DNA of 64,000 nt from Rhodobacteraceae bacterium HTCC2083. Its GTDB lineage: Bacteria > Pseudomonadota > Alphaproteobacteria > Rhodobacterales > Rhodobacteraceae. The notes under the pieces were generated by a model. That model worked only from the letters and a program-made list of their open reading frames with translations. It did no database searches and was not told the origin of the DNA. Location: contig DS995276.1 in NCBI GenBank assembly GCA_000156115.1, positions 1,005,523 to 1,069,522 on the forward strand, in the 5' to 3' direction. Every line of letters starts with the position of its first letter. The first letter of the stretch is position 1. Both the position numbers and the translations under genes were made by a program. Positions 27,068-36,398 of the stretch are shown piece after piece.

Positions 27068-27997
27068 TCAAATATGATCGAGCACAACCAAGTCCGCTCC
27101 CGTTGGTTCATTAAAAAATACAGCACAGCTATCGACGAACATCTGCAATAGCCTTCGTTTCGGTCCAGGTGCGAACCCCAGCGAAAGCGTGACGCCGTTG
27201 GTCGCTCCGGCCAATGGCACGCAGTAAACTGCACTGCCCGTGTAAGCCGGAACGTTGCGCGGCTTCATGTTCAATAATGAAACCCCGATCCCTGTGGCGA
27301 CGAGCGATCGTACCATTTCTGTCGAATTGGCAGTGGCGACGATACGAAGCTCCTCGCCACATTGTTCGAGCAGTTCCAAGTAATATCCTCGCGCGGCAGG
27401 TCGATCCAAAAGGATCAGCGGCTCGCGTACAATCTGGGAAATTGACACAACGTCGCGCTGAGCGATGGAGTGATCCGCCGGACATAGACAGTAGGTCGGC
27501 GCAAAGATCAGTGCTTGCGTCTCGATTTGCGGATTTGGAAATTCCTCTACAAAGAGGATCACGTCATACTGCCCGTCCAACAGGCCCTTTTGAACGGACG
27601 TATTATCGCCTTCTGTAAACGATAGTGACACGTCGGAATGGACGGCAAGCAGCTGCGCGGAAATCGCCGGGAGAAACGCCGGGGCTATCGGTGCGTTATA
27701 GCCGATCGACAACGTGCCAGAGATGCTTGATTGCAGGTCGGATACATCGGTGAGCATCGCGTCATAGCGTTCTAACAGATCGTCAATGCGTCGTTGAACA
27801 TCGCGGCCAGCCAGCGTCGGGAAGATACCTTTTGCCCGCGCTCTTGTAACCAGCGCCATGCCAAAGGCTGATTCTGCCTGCCCCAGCGCAGTTGCTATGG
27901 CGGAGGGTGCCACGTGCATTTCCACCGCTGCGGCCGTGATGCTGCCTTGGCGCATTGCCGCTTGAACGTAACGCATCGCACGTAGGGATAGGGTCAT
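27068..27997 (-). CDS. LysR-family transcriptional regulator
   Basis: A 309-residue LTTR. The winged HTH at residues 3-62 includes G-S-I-T-A-A-A-V-E-M-H-V-A-P-S-A-I. A two-lobed effector-binding domain begins near residue 90. It is divergent from the DMGDH-like gene at 28101, so it probably controls that gene. The 103-bp interval holds an ATTG-N9-CAAT dyad at 28054-28070, a plausible operator. The ligand is unknown. Confidence 0.9.
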   Translation of the reverse strand: MTLSLRAMRYVQAAMRQGSITAAAVEMHVAPSAIATALGQAESAFGMALVTRARAKGIFPTLAGRDVQRRIDDLLERYDAMLTDVSDLQSSISGTLSIGYNAPIAPAFLPAISAQLLAVHSDVSLSFTEGDNTSVQKGLLDGQYDVILFVEEFPNPQIETQALIFAPTYCLCPADHSIAQRDVVSISQIVREPLILLDRPAARGYYLELLEQCGEELRIVATANSTEMVRSLVATGIGVSLLNMKPRNVPAYTGSAVYCVPLAGATNGVTLSLGFAPGPKRRLLQMFVDSCAVFFNEPTGADLVVLDHI

Positions 27998-28100
27998 GGC
28001 ATATACCTCTGATTTTCAAGCTTAGTATCTCAATTAAAAATGTTTTCCAACGGATTGTATATTTGCCAATGTGCAAGTGATCGCAAATCGGGAGCCATCC

Positions 28101-30536
28101 ATGAAATCCAGAACAAAAGTTGTTGTAATTGGTGGCGGTATCGCTGGGTGTTCAACGCTGTATCATCTGACCGAAGAGGGCTGGGCCGACGTTGTTCTGA
28201 TTGAACGCGACGAGCTGACCTCTGGCACCACATGGCATTCGGCCGCGCAGGTGACAAACTTCGGCATGAACCAGACTATGGTTGGCCTCAAGACCCATTC
28301 CATCCAGCTTTATAAGAAACTGCGTGACGATCCAGAATACCCCGTGGGGTATCACCATGGCGACGGGGGCATTCGGTTGGCCAACACGCCCGAGCAGATG
28401 CAAGCCTACCGCCACTTTGCCTCGATGGCGAAGGGCATGGGGACCACCTTTGAGGTAATCGATGCAGAAGAGTGCGCGCGTCGCCATCCGCTGATTTCAA
28501 CAGACAATCTGCTGGGCGGTTTATGGGACGGCGAGGATGGTGACATTGATCCGGCGCAATTATGTCAGGCACTGGCCTTTCATGCACGTAAAGCAGGTGC
28601 GGAAGTGTACCGCCATACCAACGTTGTGTCGCTGACGCAGCACAAGGATGACACTTGGACGGTTGAGACCGACAAAGGCAGCATTGATGCAGATATCGTG
28701 GTCAACGCCTGCGGTTACCGTGTGAATGAGGTCGGCGGGATGATGGGTGTGCACCACCCTGTTACCTCGATGGAACATCAGTATTTTGTCACCGAAGACA
28801 TCCCCGCGATTGCCGAAGCGGGCCACCGGATGCCGCTGCTGCGCTGTCCGATCTCTGACTATTATTCAAGGCAGGAAAAGAACGGCCTTTTGGTGGGTTT
28901 TTACGAACAAGACTGCAAGACATGGGGCATGGACGGCATCAGCCCAAACTTTGTCAATGACCTATGTCCTGACGATCTGGACCGCGTTATGGATGTGCTG
29001 GAAGGCGCGTTTGAACGGATGCCAGCGCTGACCGAAGTCGGCATCAAGCGCGTGGTTAACGGCCCCATTACCTACACCATCGACGGCGCGCCGTTAGTCG
29101 GCCCGATCCCTGGCAAGCGCAATGCGTTTTGCATCATCGGCTTACGCGCAGGCGTAGGCGAAGGCGGAGGCCATGGCTGGTTGCTGGCGCAGCAAATCGT
29201 GCACGGTGAGGCGCAGTATGACACATGGTGCATCGACCCGCGCCGCTTTACCGGCCACACCAATGTCGAATTGACCGCTTTGAAAGCGATCGAAGACTAC
29301 CAAAACGAATTCCGCTTCCACTTCCCGCATGAGCATCGTCCGGCTGGACGCAATGCCAAGACGACACCGCTGACGCCGATCATGGCGGCGGAAGGTGCTG
29401 AGTTTACGGTGGTAAATGGCTGGGAGCGGGTCGATTACATCAAGCCGTCTCCGGACTTCCATCCCTCCTTGAGTTTCAATTTTGACGAAGCCTTTGACAT
29501 CATCGGCGCAGAAGTACGCAACGTGCAGGAAAACGTTGGCATGTGCGAAGTCAACGGCTTCAACCGGTTCGAGATCACTGGCGCGGATCGCCACAGCTTC
29601 CTTGACCGGATGTTCTGCGGTGCTGTGACCAAGAAAGATGGCCGTGTCGGCCTTGGCTACATGCTGAACCATCACGGCATGGTGAAGGGCGAGGCGACAG
29701 TTGCCAATATCCCCGCCTCTGATCGGGGCCCGGCGCGGGCTTGGTATGGTTCGGCCGCCGCCTCCGAATACCACGACATGGACTGGCTGACGCAGCACTT
29801 GCAGGCGGACGAAGATGTGCAAATCCGCAGCCTGACCAACGACCAGACGATCCTGGTGCTGGCAGGCCCAAAGGCGCGCGACGTGCTGTCGACTTGTGCG
29901 CGCGGAGATTGGTCCAAAGCGGCCTTCCCCTGGTTGTCCGTGCGCGAAGCATTCATCGGTTTCTCGCCGGTTACCGTGTTGGGCGTCAGCTTCTCGGGTG
30001 AATTGGCCTATGAAATCCACGTACCCAACGCCTCGCTTTATGCAGTATACCTCGCCCTGCGCCAGGCAGGAAAAGCGCATGACCTCAAGCTCTTTGGCGC
30101 ACGGGCGGTCGATTCTATGCGGATGGAAAAAGGCTTCCTGCATTGGAAGGCCGACCTGCTCACGGAATTCGATCCCTTCGAGACAGCGTTGGACAGGTTT
30201 GTGTGGCCTGAAAAAGGCGCGTTCATCGGCCAGAAAGCCTTGAAGAAACGCATGGCAAAAGGACCAACCCGTAGCCTTGTGACCCTCAAGGTTGACAGTA
30301 CCAGGACACCTGCACATGGTGGTGCCTCCCTGATGCAGGGCGATACGGTTGTCGGAACGATCACCTCTGGAGACTGGGGTTACAGGGTTGGCATGAACCT
30401 CGCCTATGCTTTCGTGATGCCAGAACTGGCCGAAGCGGGCTGCAAGATGCAGCTAGACCTCTGCGGTGAACTGGTCGCGGCAGAGGTTATCGCGCCGTCA
30501 CCTTACGATCCAGAATACGTACGGATGCGGAGCTAG
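28101..30536 (+). CDS. DMGDH/sarcosine-dehydrogenase-like FAD and GcvT-domain protein
   Basis: An 811-residue two-part enzyme. The N-terminal DAO domain has V-V-V-I-G-G-G-I-A-G-C-S-T and G-T-T-W-H-S-A-A, where the histidine is the site of covalent flavin in dimethylglycine and sarcosine dehydrogenases. From about residue 430 a GcvT-type aminomethyltransferase domain follows; in known homologues it passes the methyl-derived carbon to tetrahydrofolate. GGAG lies six bases before ATG 28101; an in-frame GTG at 28071 lacks this. It probably demethylates an N-methylated amine, with substrate unknown. The divergent LysR gene is the likely regulator. Confidence 0.88.
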   Translation: MKSRTKVVVIGGGIAGCSTLYHLTEEGWADVVLIERDELTSGTTWHSAAQVTNFGMNQTMVGLKTHSIQLYKKLRDDPEYPVGYHHGDGGIRLANTPEQMQAYRHFASMAKGMGTTFEVIDAEECARRHPLISTDNLLGGLWDGEDGDIDPAQLCQALAFHARKAGAEVYRHTNVVSLTQHKDDTWTVETDKGSIDADIVVNACGYRVNEVGGMMGVHHPVTSMEHQYFVTEDIPAIAEAGHRMPLLRCPISDYYSRQEKNGLLVGFYEQDCKTWGMDGISPNFVNDLCPDDLDRVMDVLEGAFERMPALTEVGIKRVVNGPITYTIDGAPLVGPIPGKRNAFCIIGLRAGVGEGGGHGWLLAQQIVHGEAQYDTWCIDPRRFTGHTNVELTALKAIEDYQNEFRFHFPHEHRPAGRNAKTTPLTPIMAAEGAEFTVVNGWERVDYIKPSPDFHPSLSFNFDEAFDIIGAEVRNVQENVGMCEVNGFNRFEITGADRHSFLDRMFCGAVTKKDGRVGLGYMLNHHGMVKGEATVANIPASDRGPARAWYGSAAASEYHDMDWLTQHLQADEDVQIRSLTNDQTILVLAGPKARDVLSTCARGDWSKAAFPWLSVREAFIGFSPVTVLGVSFSGELAYEIHVPNASLYAVYLALRQAGKAHDLKLFGARAVDSMRMEKGFLHWKADLLTEFDPFETALDRFVWPEKGAFIGQKALKKRMAKGPTRSLVTLKVDSTRTPAHGGASLMQGDTVVGTITSGDWGYRVGMNLAYAFVMPELAEAGCKMQLDLCGELVAAEVIAPSPYDPEYVRMRS

Positions 30537-30924
30537 ACAACCGACACTTCCAAAAATTCCACGTTCCAAGGGCTACTTTCAGTAATCAGCCATACTGTGT
30601 CTTGAACCCTTCATATGTGCCGCAGCATGGCGCAATTTGTGCTCACACCTGCTGTTCTCTGCAAAAAGCATTGATGCCCGAAATGCGGGACAAGCAACCC
30701 ATCAGGGACCATCGTTGAATGTCCGTTTCAATGCGACAAACCTGCTACTGCTTTATCTTTCCAGATTGATTAAGTCCGCGCTCCGATATTGCATATATGC
30801 CTCCTGTTTACTTATGAAATATTGAACGCTTTCCGTGTTCAATCTAGCTTATTCGCGACCTGCTGATGTCGGGGGATATATGTCGAAGCGGCCATTCGTT
30901 GCTATGCAGAAAGCTGGAACATTG
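30537..30924. other. 388-bp stretch without recognisable genes
   Basis: No coding frame, RNA or repeat that I can name. It lies between the DMGDH-like gene and the IS110 element. The composition is more AT-rich toward the IS110 side. Confidence 0.5.
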
Positions 30925-31015
30925 GGCTCGAAGCATGCGTAATTGGGCTACCCTCTATTCTGAGGTCGAGCTCCCGATAGGATCACAGGATATCTGTGAA
31001 CAAGGGAGATAGAAG

Positions 31016-32050
31016 ATGGAATATTTTGCCGGAATAGACGTATCGCTGCGATCCTGTGCGCTTTGCATTGTTGATGGCAAGGGAAACGTGCTGCTTGAAC
31101 GAGAGCTGCCTTGTGAGGTCAGCGACATCGCTGAATGCCTTCGCGCATTTCCCTATCCGATTGAACGGGTTGGTTTTGAGGCTGGTACGATGAGTCAGCA
31201 TCTGTTCTTTGGCCTGACCAAAGTAGGGTTTGACGTCGTTTGTATGGAGGCGCGTCAGGTCAATGCCGCGCTTTCAGCAATGCGCAACAAGACAGACAAG
31301 AATGACGCACGCGGCATTGCTCAAGTCCTACGCACCGGCTGGTTCAGCCCTGTTCACATGAAGAGCCGCGAAGCGCATGGCGTCCGTGCCTTGCTGAGCA
31401 CCCGCAAAGCGCTTCTGAAGAAGACGATGGATCTTGCCAATGAGGTTCGTGGGCTGTTGAAGGTTTTTGGTATTCGCCTCCCAATGACCGTGAAGCACGG
31501 CAGCTTCGACGGTGTCGTGCGACCGTTGATCGAGATGGACGAGGTTTTGGTCCATGCTTTGGTGCCGCTGTTGGATGCACGCGTCGCCCTGTACGAACAC
31601 TTTTTGGAGCTAGATCGCAGGGTCAAACGCGCCGCCAGCCAAGATGAGGTTTGCATGCGGATGATGACGGTGCCAGGCGTCGGACCAATTGCATCTCTCA
31701 CCTTCAAAGCGGCTGTCGATGATCCGACGCGCTTCAAACGGTCACGGACTGTTGGTGCGCATTTTGGTCTGACACCGCGACGCTACCAGTCTGGTGAACA
31801 TGACAATCCTGGCCGCATATCGAAAGCTGGGGATCGAGATGTACGCGCAACTTTGTACGCTGCAGCCAACGCTTTGCTTATGCGTACGATGGCGGGGTCC
31901 CAGATCAAGTCATGGGGCATGCGTCTGGTGCGCACCAAAGGGCGTCGTCGCGCTGTTGTTGCCGTCGCCCGCAAACTCGCCGTCTTGCTCCACAGGATGT
32001 GGACGGATGGCACCGAATTCCGTCAGGAGAACGTAGGAGGCATGGCATGA
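31016..32050 (+). CDS. IS110-family transposase (copy 1)
   Basis: A 344-residue IS110-type recombinase. The RuvC-like DEDD domain has Asp8 (G-I-D-V-S), Glu55 (F-E-A-G), and Asp94 and Asp97 (K-T-D-K-N-D-A). The C-terminal Transposase_20 domain begins near residue 216 with M-T-V-P-G-V-G-P and carries the serine of R-I-S-K-A-G-D-R (Ser269). GGGAG lies close upstream of the ATG. The reading frame is intact and equals copy 2 at protein level. Confidence 0.95.
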   Translation: MEYFAGIDVSLRSCALCIVDGKGNVLLERELPCEVSDIAECLRAFPYPIERVGFEAGTMSQHLFFGLTKVGFDVVCMEARQVNAALSAMRNKTDKNDARGIAQVLRTGWFSPVHMKSREAHGVRALLSTRKALLKKTMDLANEVRGLLKVFGIRLPMTVKHGSFDGVVRPLIEMDEVLVHALVPLLDARVALYEHFLELDRRVKRAASQDEVCMRMMTVPGVGPIASLTFKAAVDDPTRFKRSRTVGAHFGLTPRRYQSGEHDNPGRISKAGDRDVRATLYAAANALLMRTMAGSQIKSWGMRLVRTKGRRRAVVAVARKLAVLLHRMWTDGTEFRQENVGGMA

Positions 32051-32053
32051 TCT

Positions 32054-32304
32054 GAACAGCCGGGCCCCAATCCTGACGAGGTCGTCCCTCACCGGACGAG
32101 GTTCGTGGAAGAAGCCGAAAATGTCTGCTGCGCATCTTGAAGCGCGTCTCAAAGCAAGGCTCTCCGCGTCCGATCCGACATATGCGTGCAGCGGTGCCAA
32201 CACGGCATCAACCAGACTGCGAAGAGAAGCGTGACCCGGATGAGTGACAATGACCCGAAAGAAAGAAGGAAAATGAGCTTGACCCAAACACCCAATTAGA
32301 GAAG
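32054..32304 (+). ncRNA. candidate bridge RNA region of IS110 copy 1
   Basis: The 250 bp after the transposase stop hold no gene and are conserved in both copies. IS110/IS1111 elements encode a structured guide (bridge) RNA in one long non-coding end; in the IS1111 group it is the right end, as here. I see short complementary segments but did not fold the sequence, so the exact RNA limits are unknown. Confidence 0.4.
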
Positions 32305-33534
32305 GAACGTTCCAGAGCGCCTTAGACCCCTCATTGGAAAGGCGACCCTGTATCGACAGCTGGGGGACAGCTACCGAGAGGCCATGCAGGCCCTGCCCCT
32401 GGTGCATGCAAGAATCGAAGCCTTGCTGAACGATGAAGCAGACAAGTCAGCTAGAGAACGCAGCTTAGAGATAATCCGTGGAGCGCTGGGCGATGAGGTC
32501 GCCGAGATGGTGCTGGCCGAGACTGTTCCTGAGTACTCGCCTATTGAGGATGCTCTGAATGAGTTGGGCAAAGACCTGCACAAACAAAAGATGCCAACAG
32601 AAGTGGTCCAGCAGGTCTACACGGGCAAGTTGAAGCCTGACGTCCTCACCCTCGCCATGACCTTAGACCAGTATGAGGCCTACAAGTCAGACAGTCCTAG
32701 GGCTGCCAAAGAGATTGGGCAGCGGGTGGAGCGGTTACGCACAGACATGAAGAGCGTCTTCGACAAGCAGAAGCTGAAGTACACGCCTCTGACCGACATC
32801 ACGAGACAGGATGCCAATGACCTGCGGGACCACCTGCTGAGCAGGGTCTCAGCCAACAGCGCTGTGAGAATGCTCGGAGTTGTAAGGACAGCCATCAACC
32901 ATGTGATTGTCGAGCACTCCCTGACCATCCCCAACGTCTTCACCAACCTCAAGATAAAGGGAGCTGGTGCCACAAAGCACGACAGGCTTCCCCTGAGTGA
33001 TGACCAGGTGGTCACCCTAGAGACCGCCTTCTCGAGTAATGACACGGCTTGGGCCCTGTATGTCACGTTGCGTGACACCGGCTCGAGGGTCTCCGAAGTA
33101 TCAGGCCTGAGGGTCAAAGACTGTGACCTAGAGCAACAATGTCTCCATCTGGTAGCCACCCTTGGAGAAGCCTTAAGACCAACAACTCGCAGCGTTCTGT
33201 GCCACTCTCGCACACTGCTGCCGCAGCCCTGGCAAAGCTGGCCCAAGGTAAGGACCCGGAGGCACCCCTGTTTCCAAACTATGCCAAGGACCGAGGCGCT
33301 GACAGTTGTTCAGCCATGCTGATGAAGCGCCTTCGCTCATTCATCACAGACAAGAAGCTGACCATGCACTCCCTGCGGCACCGCATGAAAGACAAGCTGA
33401 GAAACACCGGCTGTCCTGAGGCCATCTCCCTGGCCATCCTCGGGCACAGTACCAACACAGTCGCTGCCAACTATGGCTCAGGGTATGCGCTGGAGGGCAT
33501 GCGGGAGCATATGGAGAAAGTCTGGGAGGAGTGA
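32303..33534 (+). pseudogene. tyrosine integrase, 5'-truncated and frameshifted (copy 2)
   Basis: This copy starts abruptly at the IS110 right end, so the first 24 codons of copy 1 are missing. From there it matches copy 1 almost base for base, including the same -1 frame change near 33140-33165. The C-terminal part in the second frame still has H-S-L-R-H, L-G-H-S and the Tyr motif. It cannot give a working recombinase. Confidence 0.88.
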
Positions 33535-33603
33535 TGGCGAAGTGGACAAGTGGCAGGTCTGAGCGGACCCTCAACCAAAGCGCAGCGAACGGCAGAAAAG
33601 AGC
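32303..33603 (+). repeat. 1.3-kb direct repeat, right copy
   Basis: This matches 18403-19703 at a constant offset of 13,900 bp. The similarity fades after GAGCCCA at about 33603. The two copies bracket the cyanate, LysR and DMGDH genes in direct orientation. Confidence 0.95.
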
Positions 33604-33742
33604 CCACTTTGCTGAATGCTGCGCGGTGCGCGAACGACCACTTTTGTGATAGCAAAGAAATAGTTCTCAGCGCTTCAAGACAACTTTCTCTCGATAGATT
33701 TAACATCTAATGTTATGAGGTATTGTAAATTGGATTGACCAA

Positions 33743-34909
33743 ATGCAGCAGAACAGCAAGGGCGAGTATCAGCATACCAAAGCCATTCTTGGTGAGCTTG
33801 TCCGCATTGAGACGGTGTCAGGTACTAGCACAAACGAAATAATTGCACTCATTGCAAACTATTGCGATGAGCCATCTGACGCCACAATTATCGCGCCCGG
33901 ACCTAACGGAACCCAAAAGAACATAGCTTTTCGGTTCGGACCAGACGTCGCAGGCGGGATAATTCTCAGCGGTCACACCGATGTCGTACCCGTCCAGGAT
34001 CAGAAGTGGTCGCATCCTCCCTTTGACGCAACGGAGCGACAGGGTCGGATCTATGGTAGGGGCACATGTGACATGAAAGGGTTCCTTGCGTCGATGATTG
34101 CGTCAGTGCCGAAACTGGCGATTGCCGATCTGGTGCGCCCCATTTGGCTGGCGTTTACCTATGACGAGGAGACGGGATGTCTGGGTGCGCCTTATCTTGC
34201 CAAAGAAATTGTGAAGCAAGCTTCCGGTATTGAAGCCGTCATCGTCGGAGAGCCCACAGAAATGGCTGTCGTTGATCAGCACAAGGGCGCGTTCGTCGAA
34301 TATGTGACATTCCACGGTGTCTCTGCCCATTCAAGCCTGCCTTGGCTGGGGCTGAGTGCGAACGAATACGCGATCCGTTTTGGCGCAATGCTGGTTGCCT
34401 TGAACGAGGAATTTTCTCAAGAAGTTCCTGTGACTGAGGGCGACCGGATGACGACGCTCAATCTCGCGCAAATCGGCGGAGGCACAGCTCACAACATCAT
34501 TTCGGACAAATGTCGCATAATGTGGTCATTGCGGTGCGCGCCAGGACAGGACGCCGATACAATCGTCCGGCGCATTCGCACTCTGGCGAAGATTTTGGAA
34601 GCGGAAATGCGGAGCTTTGCCCCAGAGGCGTCGATAGAGTTCGAAACAGTTTTTGATGTTCCACCGCTGGTGGCAAACCCTACCTCGCCCGCGCTTCGGC
34701 TCGGCCTTGGGATGACGGGGCAGAATGCAGGCCAATCCGTCAACTATGGCACTGAAGCTGGGGTCTATCAAAAGGCCGGACTTCCCACGATTATCTGTGG
34801 ACCGGGGTCTATCGAACAGGCACACAAACCTGATGAGTGGATTGAATTAGAACAGCTTGATGCCTGCGACAGGTTCATCGAGAAGCTTATCGCCCATCAG
34901 CGCGTGTGA
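33743..34909 (+). CDS. M20-family deacylase, acetylornithine-deacetylase-like (ArgE)
   Basis: A 388-residue zinc-dependent amidohydrolase. Metal ligands are seen in S-G-H-T-D-V-V-P-V (His), Y-G-R-G-T-C-D-M-K-G (bridging Asp), D-E-E-T-G-C-L-G (catalytic and metal Glu) and G-E-P-T. A dimerisation lid domain follows near residue 185 (H-G-V-S-A-H-S-S). The pattern fits ArgE and close N-acyl-amino-acid deacylases. It converges on the threonine-dehydratase-like gene and ridA wreck, so together they may once have served amino-acid catabolism. I infer N-acyl amino acids as substrates. Confidence 0.85.
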   Translation: MQQNSKGEYQHTKAILGELVRIETVSGTSTNEIIALIANYCDEPSDATIIAPGPNGTQKNIAFRFGPDVAGGIILSGHTDVVPVQDQKWSHPPFDATERQGRIYGRGTCDMKGFLASMIASVPKLAIADLVRPIWLAFTYDEETGCLGAPYLAKEIVKQASGIEAVIVGEPTEMAVVDQHKGAFVEYVTFHGVSAHSSLPWLGLSANEYAIRFGAMLVALNEEFSQEVPVTEGDRMTTLNLAQIGGGTAHNIISDKCRIMWSLRCAPGQDADTIVRRIRTLAKILEAEMRSFAPEASIEFETVFDVPPLVANPTSPALRLGLGMTGQNAGQSVNYGTEAGVYQKAGLPTIICGPGSIEQAHKPDEWIELEQLDACDRFIEKLIAHQRV

Positions 34910-34912
34910 CTG

Positions 34913-35047
34913 TCAGAATGACTTGCGCGCGATTGCCTTGATCCCAACATTGCCCTAGATGAACACGGTATCATCAAGAGTGACAGCACGGTTGTAGGGA
35001 CCAACGGCGGGCGCGACACTCTCCGCGTTCACCAGACAGATCTTCAT
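34913..35047 (-). pseudogene. ridA-like enamine/imine deaminase, internally deleted
   Basis: ATG 35047 opens a RidA N-terminus (A-P-A-V-G-P-Y-N-R-A-V-T-L-D-D-T-V-F) that meets a TAG at 34955-34957 after 30 codons. In the same frame the next codons read N-V-G-I-K-A-I-A-R-K and end at TGA 34913-34915, which resembles the family's final strand (V-E-I-E-A-I-A). About 80 internal residues, including the catalytic arginine, are gone. The start overlaps the upstream dehydratase stop (ATGA), the classic dehydratase-RidA pairing. Confidence 0.65.
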
Positions 35048-36024
35048 TGTTTCTGCTCCAGCAGATTTAGATAGCGCGCCATGCTGATGTTGGATCCACA
35101 AGCGATGATGCCTACGTGCCGACCAGTTGCCCTTTCTTTCAATGGACCGGTGAGCGCAGCAAGCGAAGCGGCGCATGCAGGCTCCGCCGTGATTTTCAGA
35201 ATGTTTTGGTAGGTCCTCATAGCCTGTCGCAATTCGTCGTCTTCTACCCGGACGATTTCATCTGCATATTGATGTGTGACGCCAAAGGAATAAGGCATCG
35301 CCATTGGCGACGCGAGACTATCTGCAATTGTTGTAATCTTGTCCAAGCGCACAGGCTCTTCAGCGACAAAACTGCGGAACATGCTATCGGCACCAAAGGG
35401 TTCGACACCAATAACAGTTGCACTAGGTCGAGCCAGTTTGATCGCTGCTGACATGCCGCTGATCATGCCGCCCCCGCCAACAGGGATGATGAACATGTCA
35501 ATTTCTGGATGTGCTGTTGCAAATTCCGCACCGCAAGTAGCACTTCCGAGCGTCATGTGCTCCCCCTCGAAGGGATGCATCATCACGGCCCCTTCCCGCG
35601 ACGAAATTTCTTCCATAACTGCGAAGGCCTCTACGATATCTTCGCACAAGATCACTTCAGCTCCAGTTGAACGGCACCCATCGATACGGATTTGATCAGC
35701 CGCCTTTGGTATGGCTATCTTCGCCGAAACCCCGAGTTTTTGTGCAGCCCAAGCCACTGCCATTGCATGATTTCCGCCACTCGCGGCGACGACGCCTTTG
35801 GCCCGATTTTCAGTCGACAATTTACTGATGCCCAAATAGGCACCCCGCGACTTGAAAGAGCCTGCCTGTTGGAAAAGCTCCAATTTGACTGCGCCGCCGG
35901 CAATGCTAGGAAGGACAGCGCGCCACCTGTCCGAGTTCAAGGTAAGCGTGGGTGTTTCTATCAGTGTGCCACTTATAGCGGCTTGAGCATCATTAATTTT
36001 CTCTGAAAGGATTGCCGTCATCAA
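35044..36024 (-). CDS. threonine/serine dehydratase-like PLP enzyme (fold type II)
   Basis: A 326-residue PLP-dependent lyase. The PLP lysine sits in G-S-F-K-S-R-G-A, the substrate loop is A-S-G-G-N-H-A-M-A and the phosphate cup is P-V-G-G-G-G-M. No C-terminal ACT domain is present, so it is of the short catabolic or racemase-like type rather than IlvA. Its product would be an enamine, which explains the overlapping ridA remnant. The stop overlaps the ridA start. The exact amino-acid substrate is not readable. Confidence 0.85.
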   Translation of the reverse strand: MMTAILSEKINDAQAAISGTLIETPTLTLNSDRWRAVLPSIAGGAVKLELFQQAGSFKSRGAYLGISKLSTENRAKGVVAASGGNHAMAVAWAAQKLGVSAKIAIPKAADQIRIDGCRSTGAEVILCEDIVEAFAVMEEISSREGAVMMHPFEGEHMTLGSATCGAEFATAHPEIDMFIIPVGGGGMISGMSAAIKLARPSATVIGVEPFGADSMFRSFVAEEPVRLDKITTIADSLASPMAMPYSFGVTHQYADEIVRVEDDELRQAMRTYQNILKITAEPACAASLAALTGPLKERATGRHVGIIACGSNISMARYLNLLEQKQ

Positions 36025-36118
36025 TAACCTCGTTAAGTCATCATTAATGGCTTATATAAAAGTTTGATCATGTATCAATAAAAAATCTTTGAACGAATTT
36101 TTGAAAGTTGCCATTCAT

Positions 36119-36218
36119 AGGTAATCCTCCCATTTTTGATGGGGTCCAACCGCAGAATTCACGCAGCTGTTTTCAGTTTCATTGCGGGTGTCATACCGCC
36201 GATACCCATGTTGGGTCG
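36119..36218 (-). pseudogene. 3' remnant of an IS3-family transposase
   Basis: On the minus strand the codons R-P-N-M-G-I-G-G-M-T-P-A-M-K-L-K end at TGA (36159-36161). This is the usual C-terminus of an IS3-family OrfB. Beyond the stop the sequence runs to a CCTCCC-containing end near 36119 that resembles the terminal repeat of the IS3 copies in this window. The rest of the element is missing; 36025-36118 shows nothing else. Confidence 0.7.
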
Positions 36219-36372
36219 CTCCAAGGTCGGCTTGGTCCGCAGAGTAGACATCTGGGCGGAATGTATCAAAGGGCTGCTTCCCACCGTTTCCACCTCGGGC
36301 GGAGTGGCAGCTTGCTACGGTTCAGGGTATGCTCTGGAGTTCATGCGAGAGCATATGGAGCAGGTGTGGTGA
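36219..36372 (+). pseudogene. C-terminal remnant of a tyrosine integrase (module 1)
   Basis: The last 25 or so codons before TGA 36370-36372 read V-A-A-C-Y-G-S-G-Y-A-L-E-F-M-R-E-H-M-E-Q-V-W. This matches the integrase C-terminus (A-N-Y-G-S-G-Y-A-L-E) at 19565-19625 with few changes. Upstream it is joined at about 36295 to a non-coding repeat. The same chimeric joint recurs at 47756-47901, so the fusion predates the duplication. Confidence 0.8.
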
Positions 36373-36398
36373 TTGATATTCTACTGGATATTTTTTGA

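Larger units (their letters stand above)
30925..32304 (+). mobile_element. IS110-family element, copy 1 (1380 bp)
   Basis: The limits come from comparison with the inverted copy at 40073-41452, which shares exactly this segment with very few changes (for example at 32087). One transposase gene has 91 bp of non-coding sequence before it and about 250 bp after it. There are no terminal inverted repeats, as usual for this family. The right end abuts the start of the truncated integrase copy 2, and the two share AG at the join. Confidence 0.92.

Noticed and set aside
29142-30317. 391-codon minus-strand frame opposite the DMGDH-like gene
   Set aside because: It is fully inside the GcvT half of that gene; the sense frame carries clear motifs.
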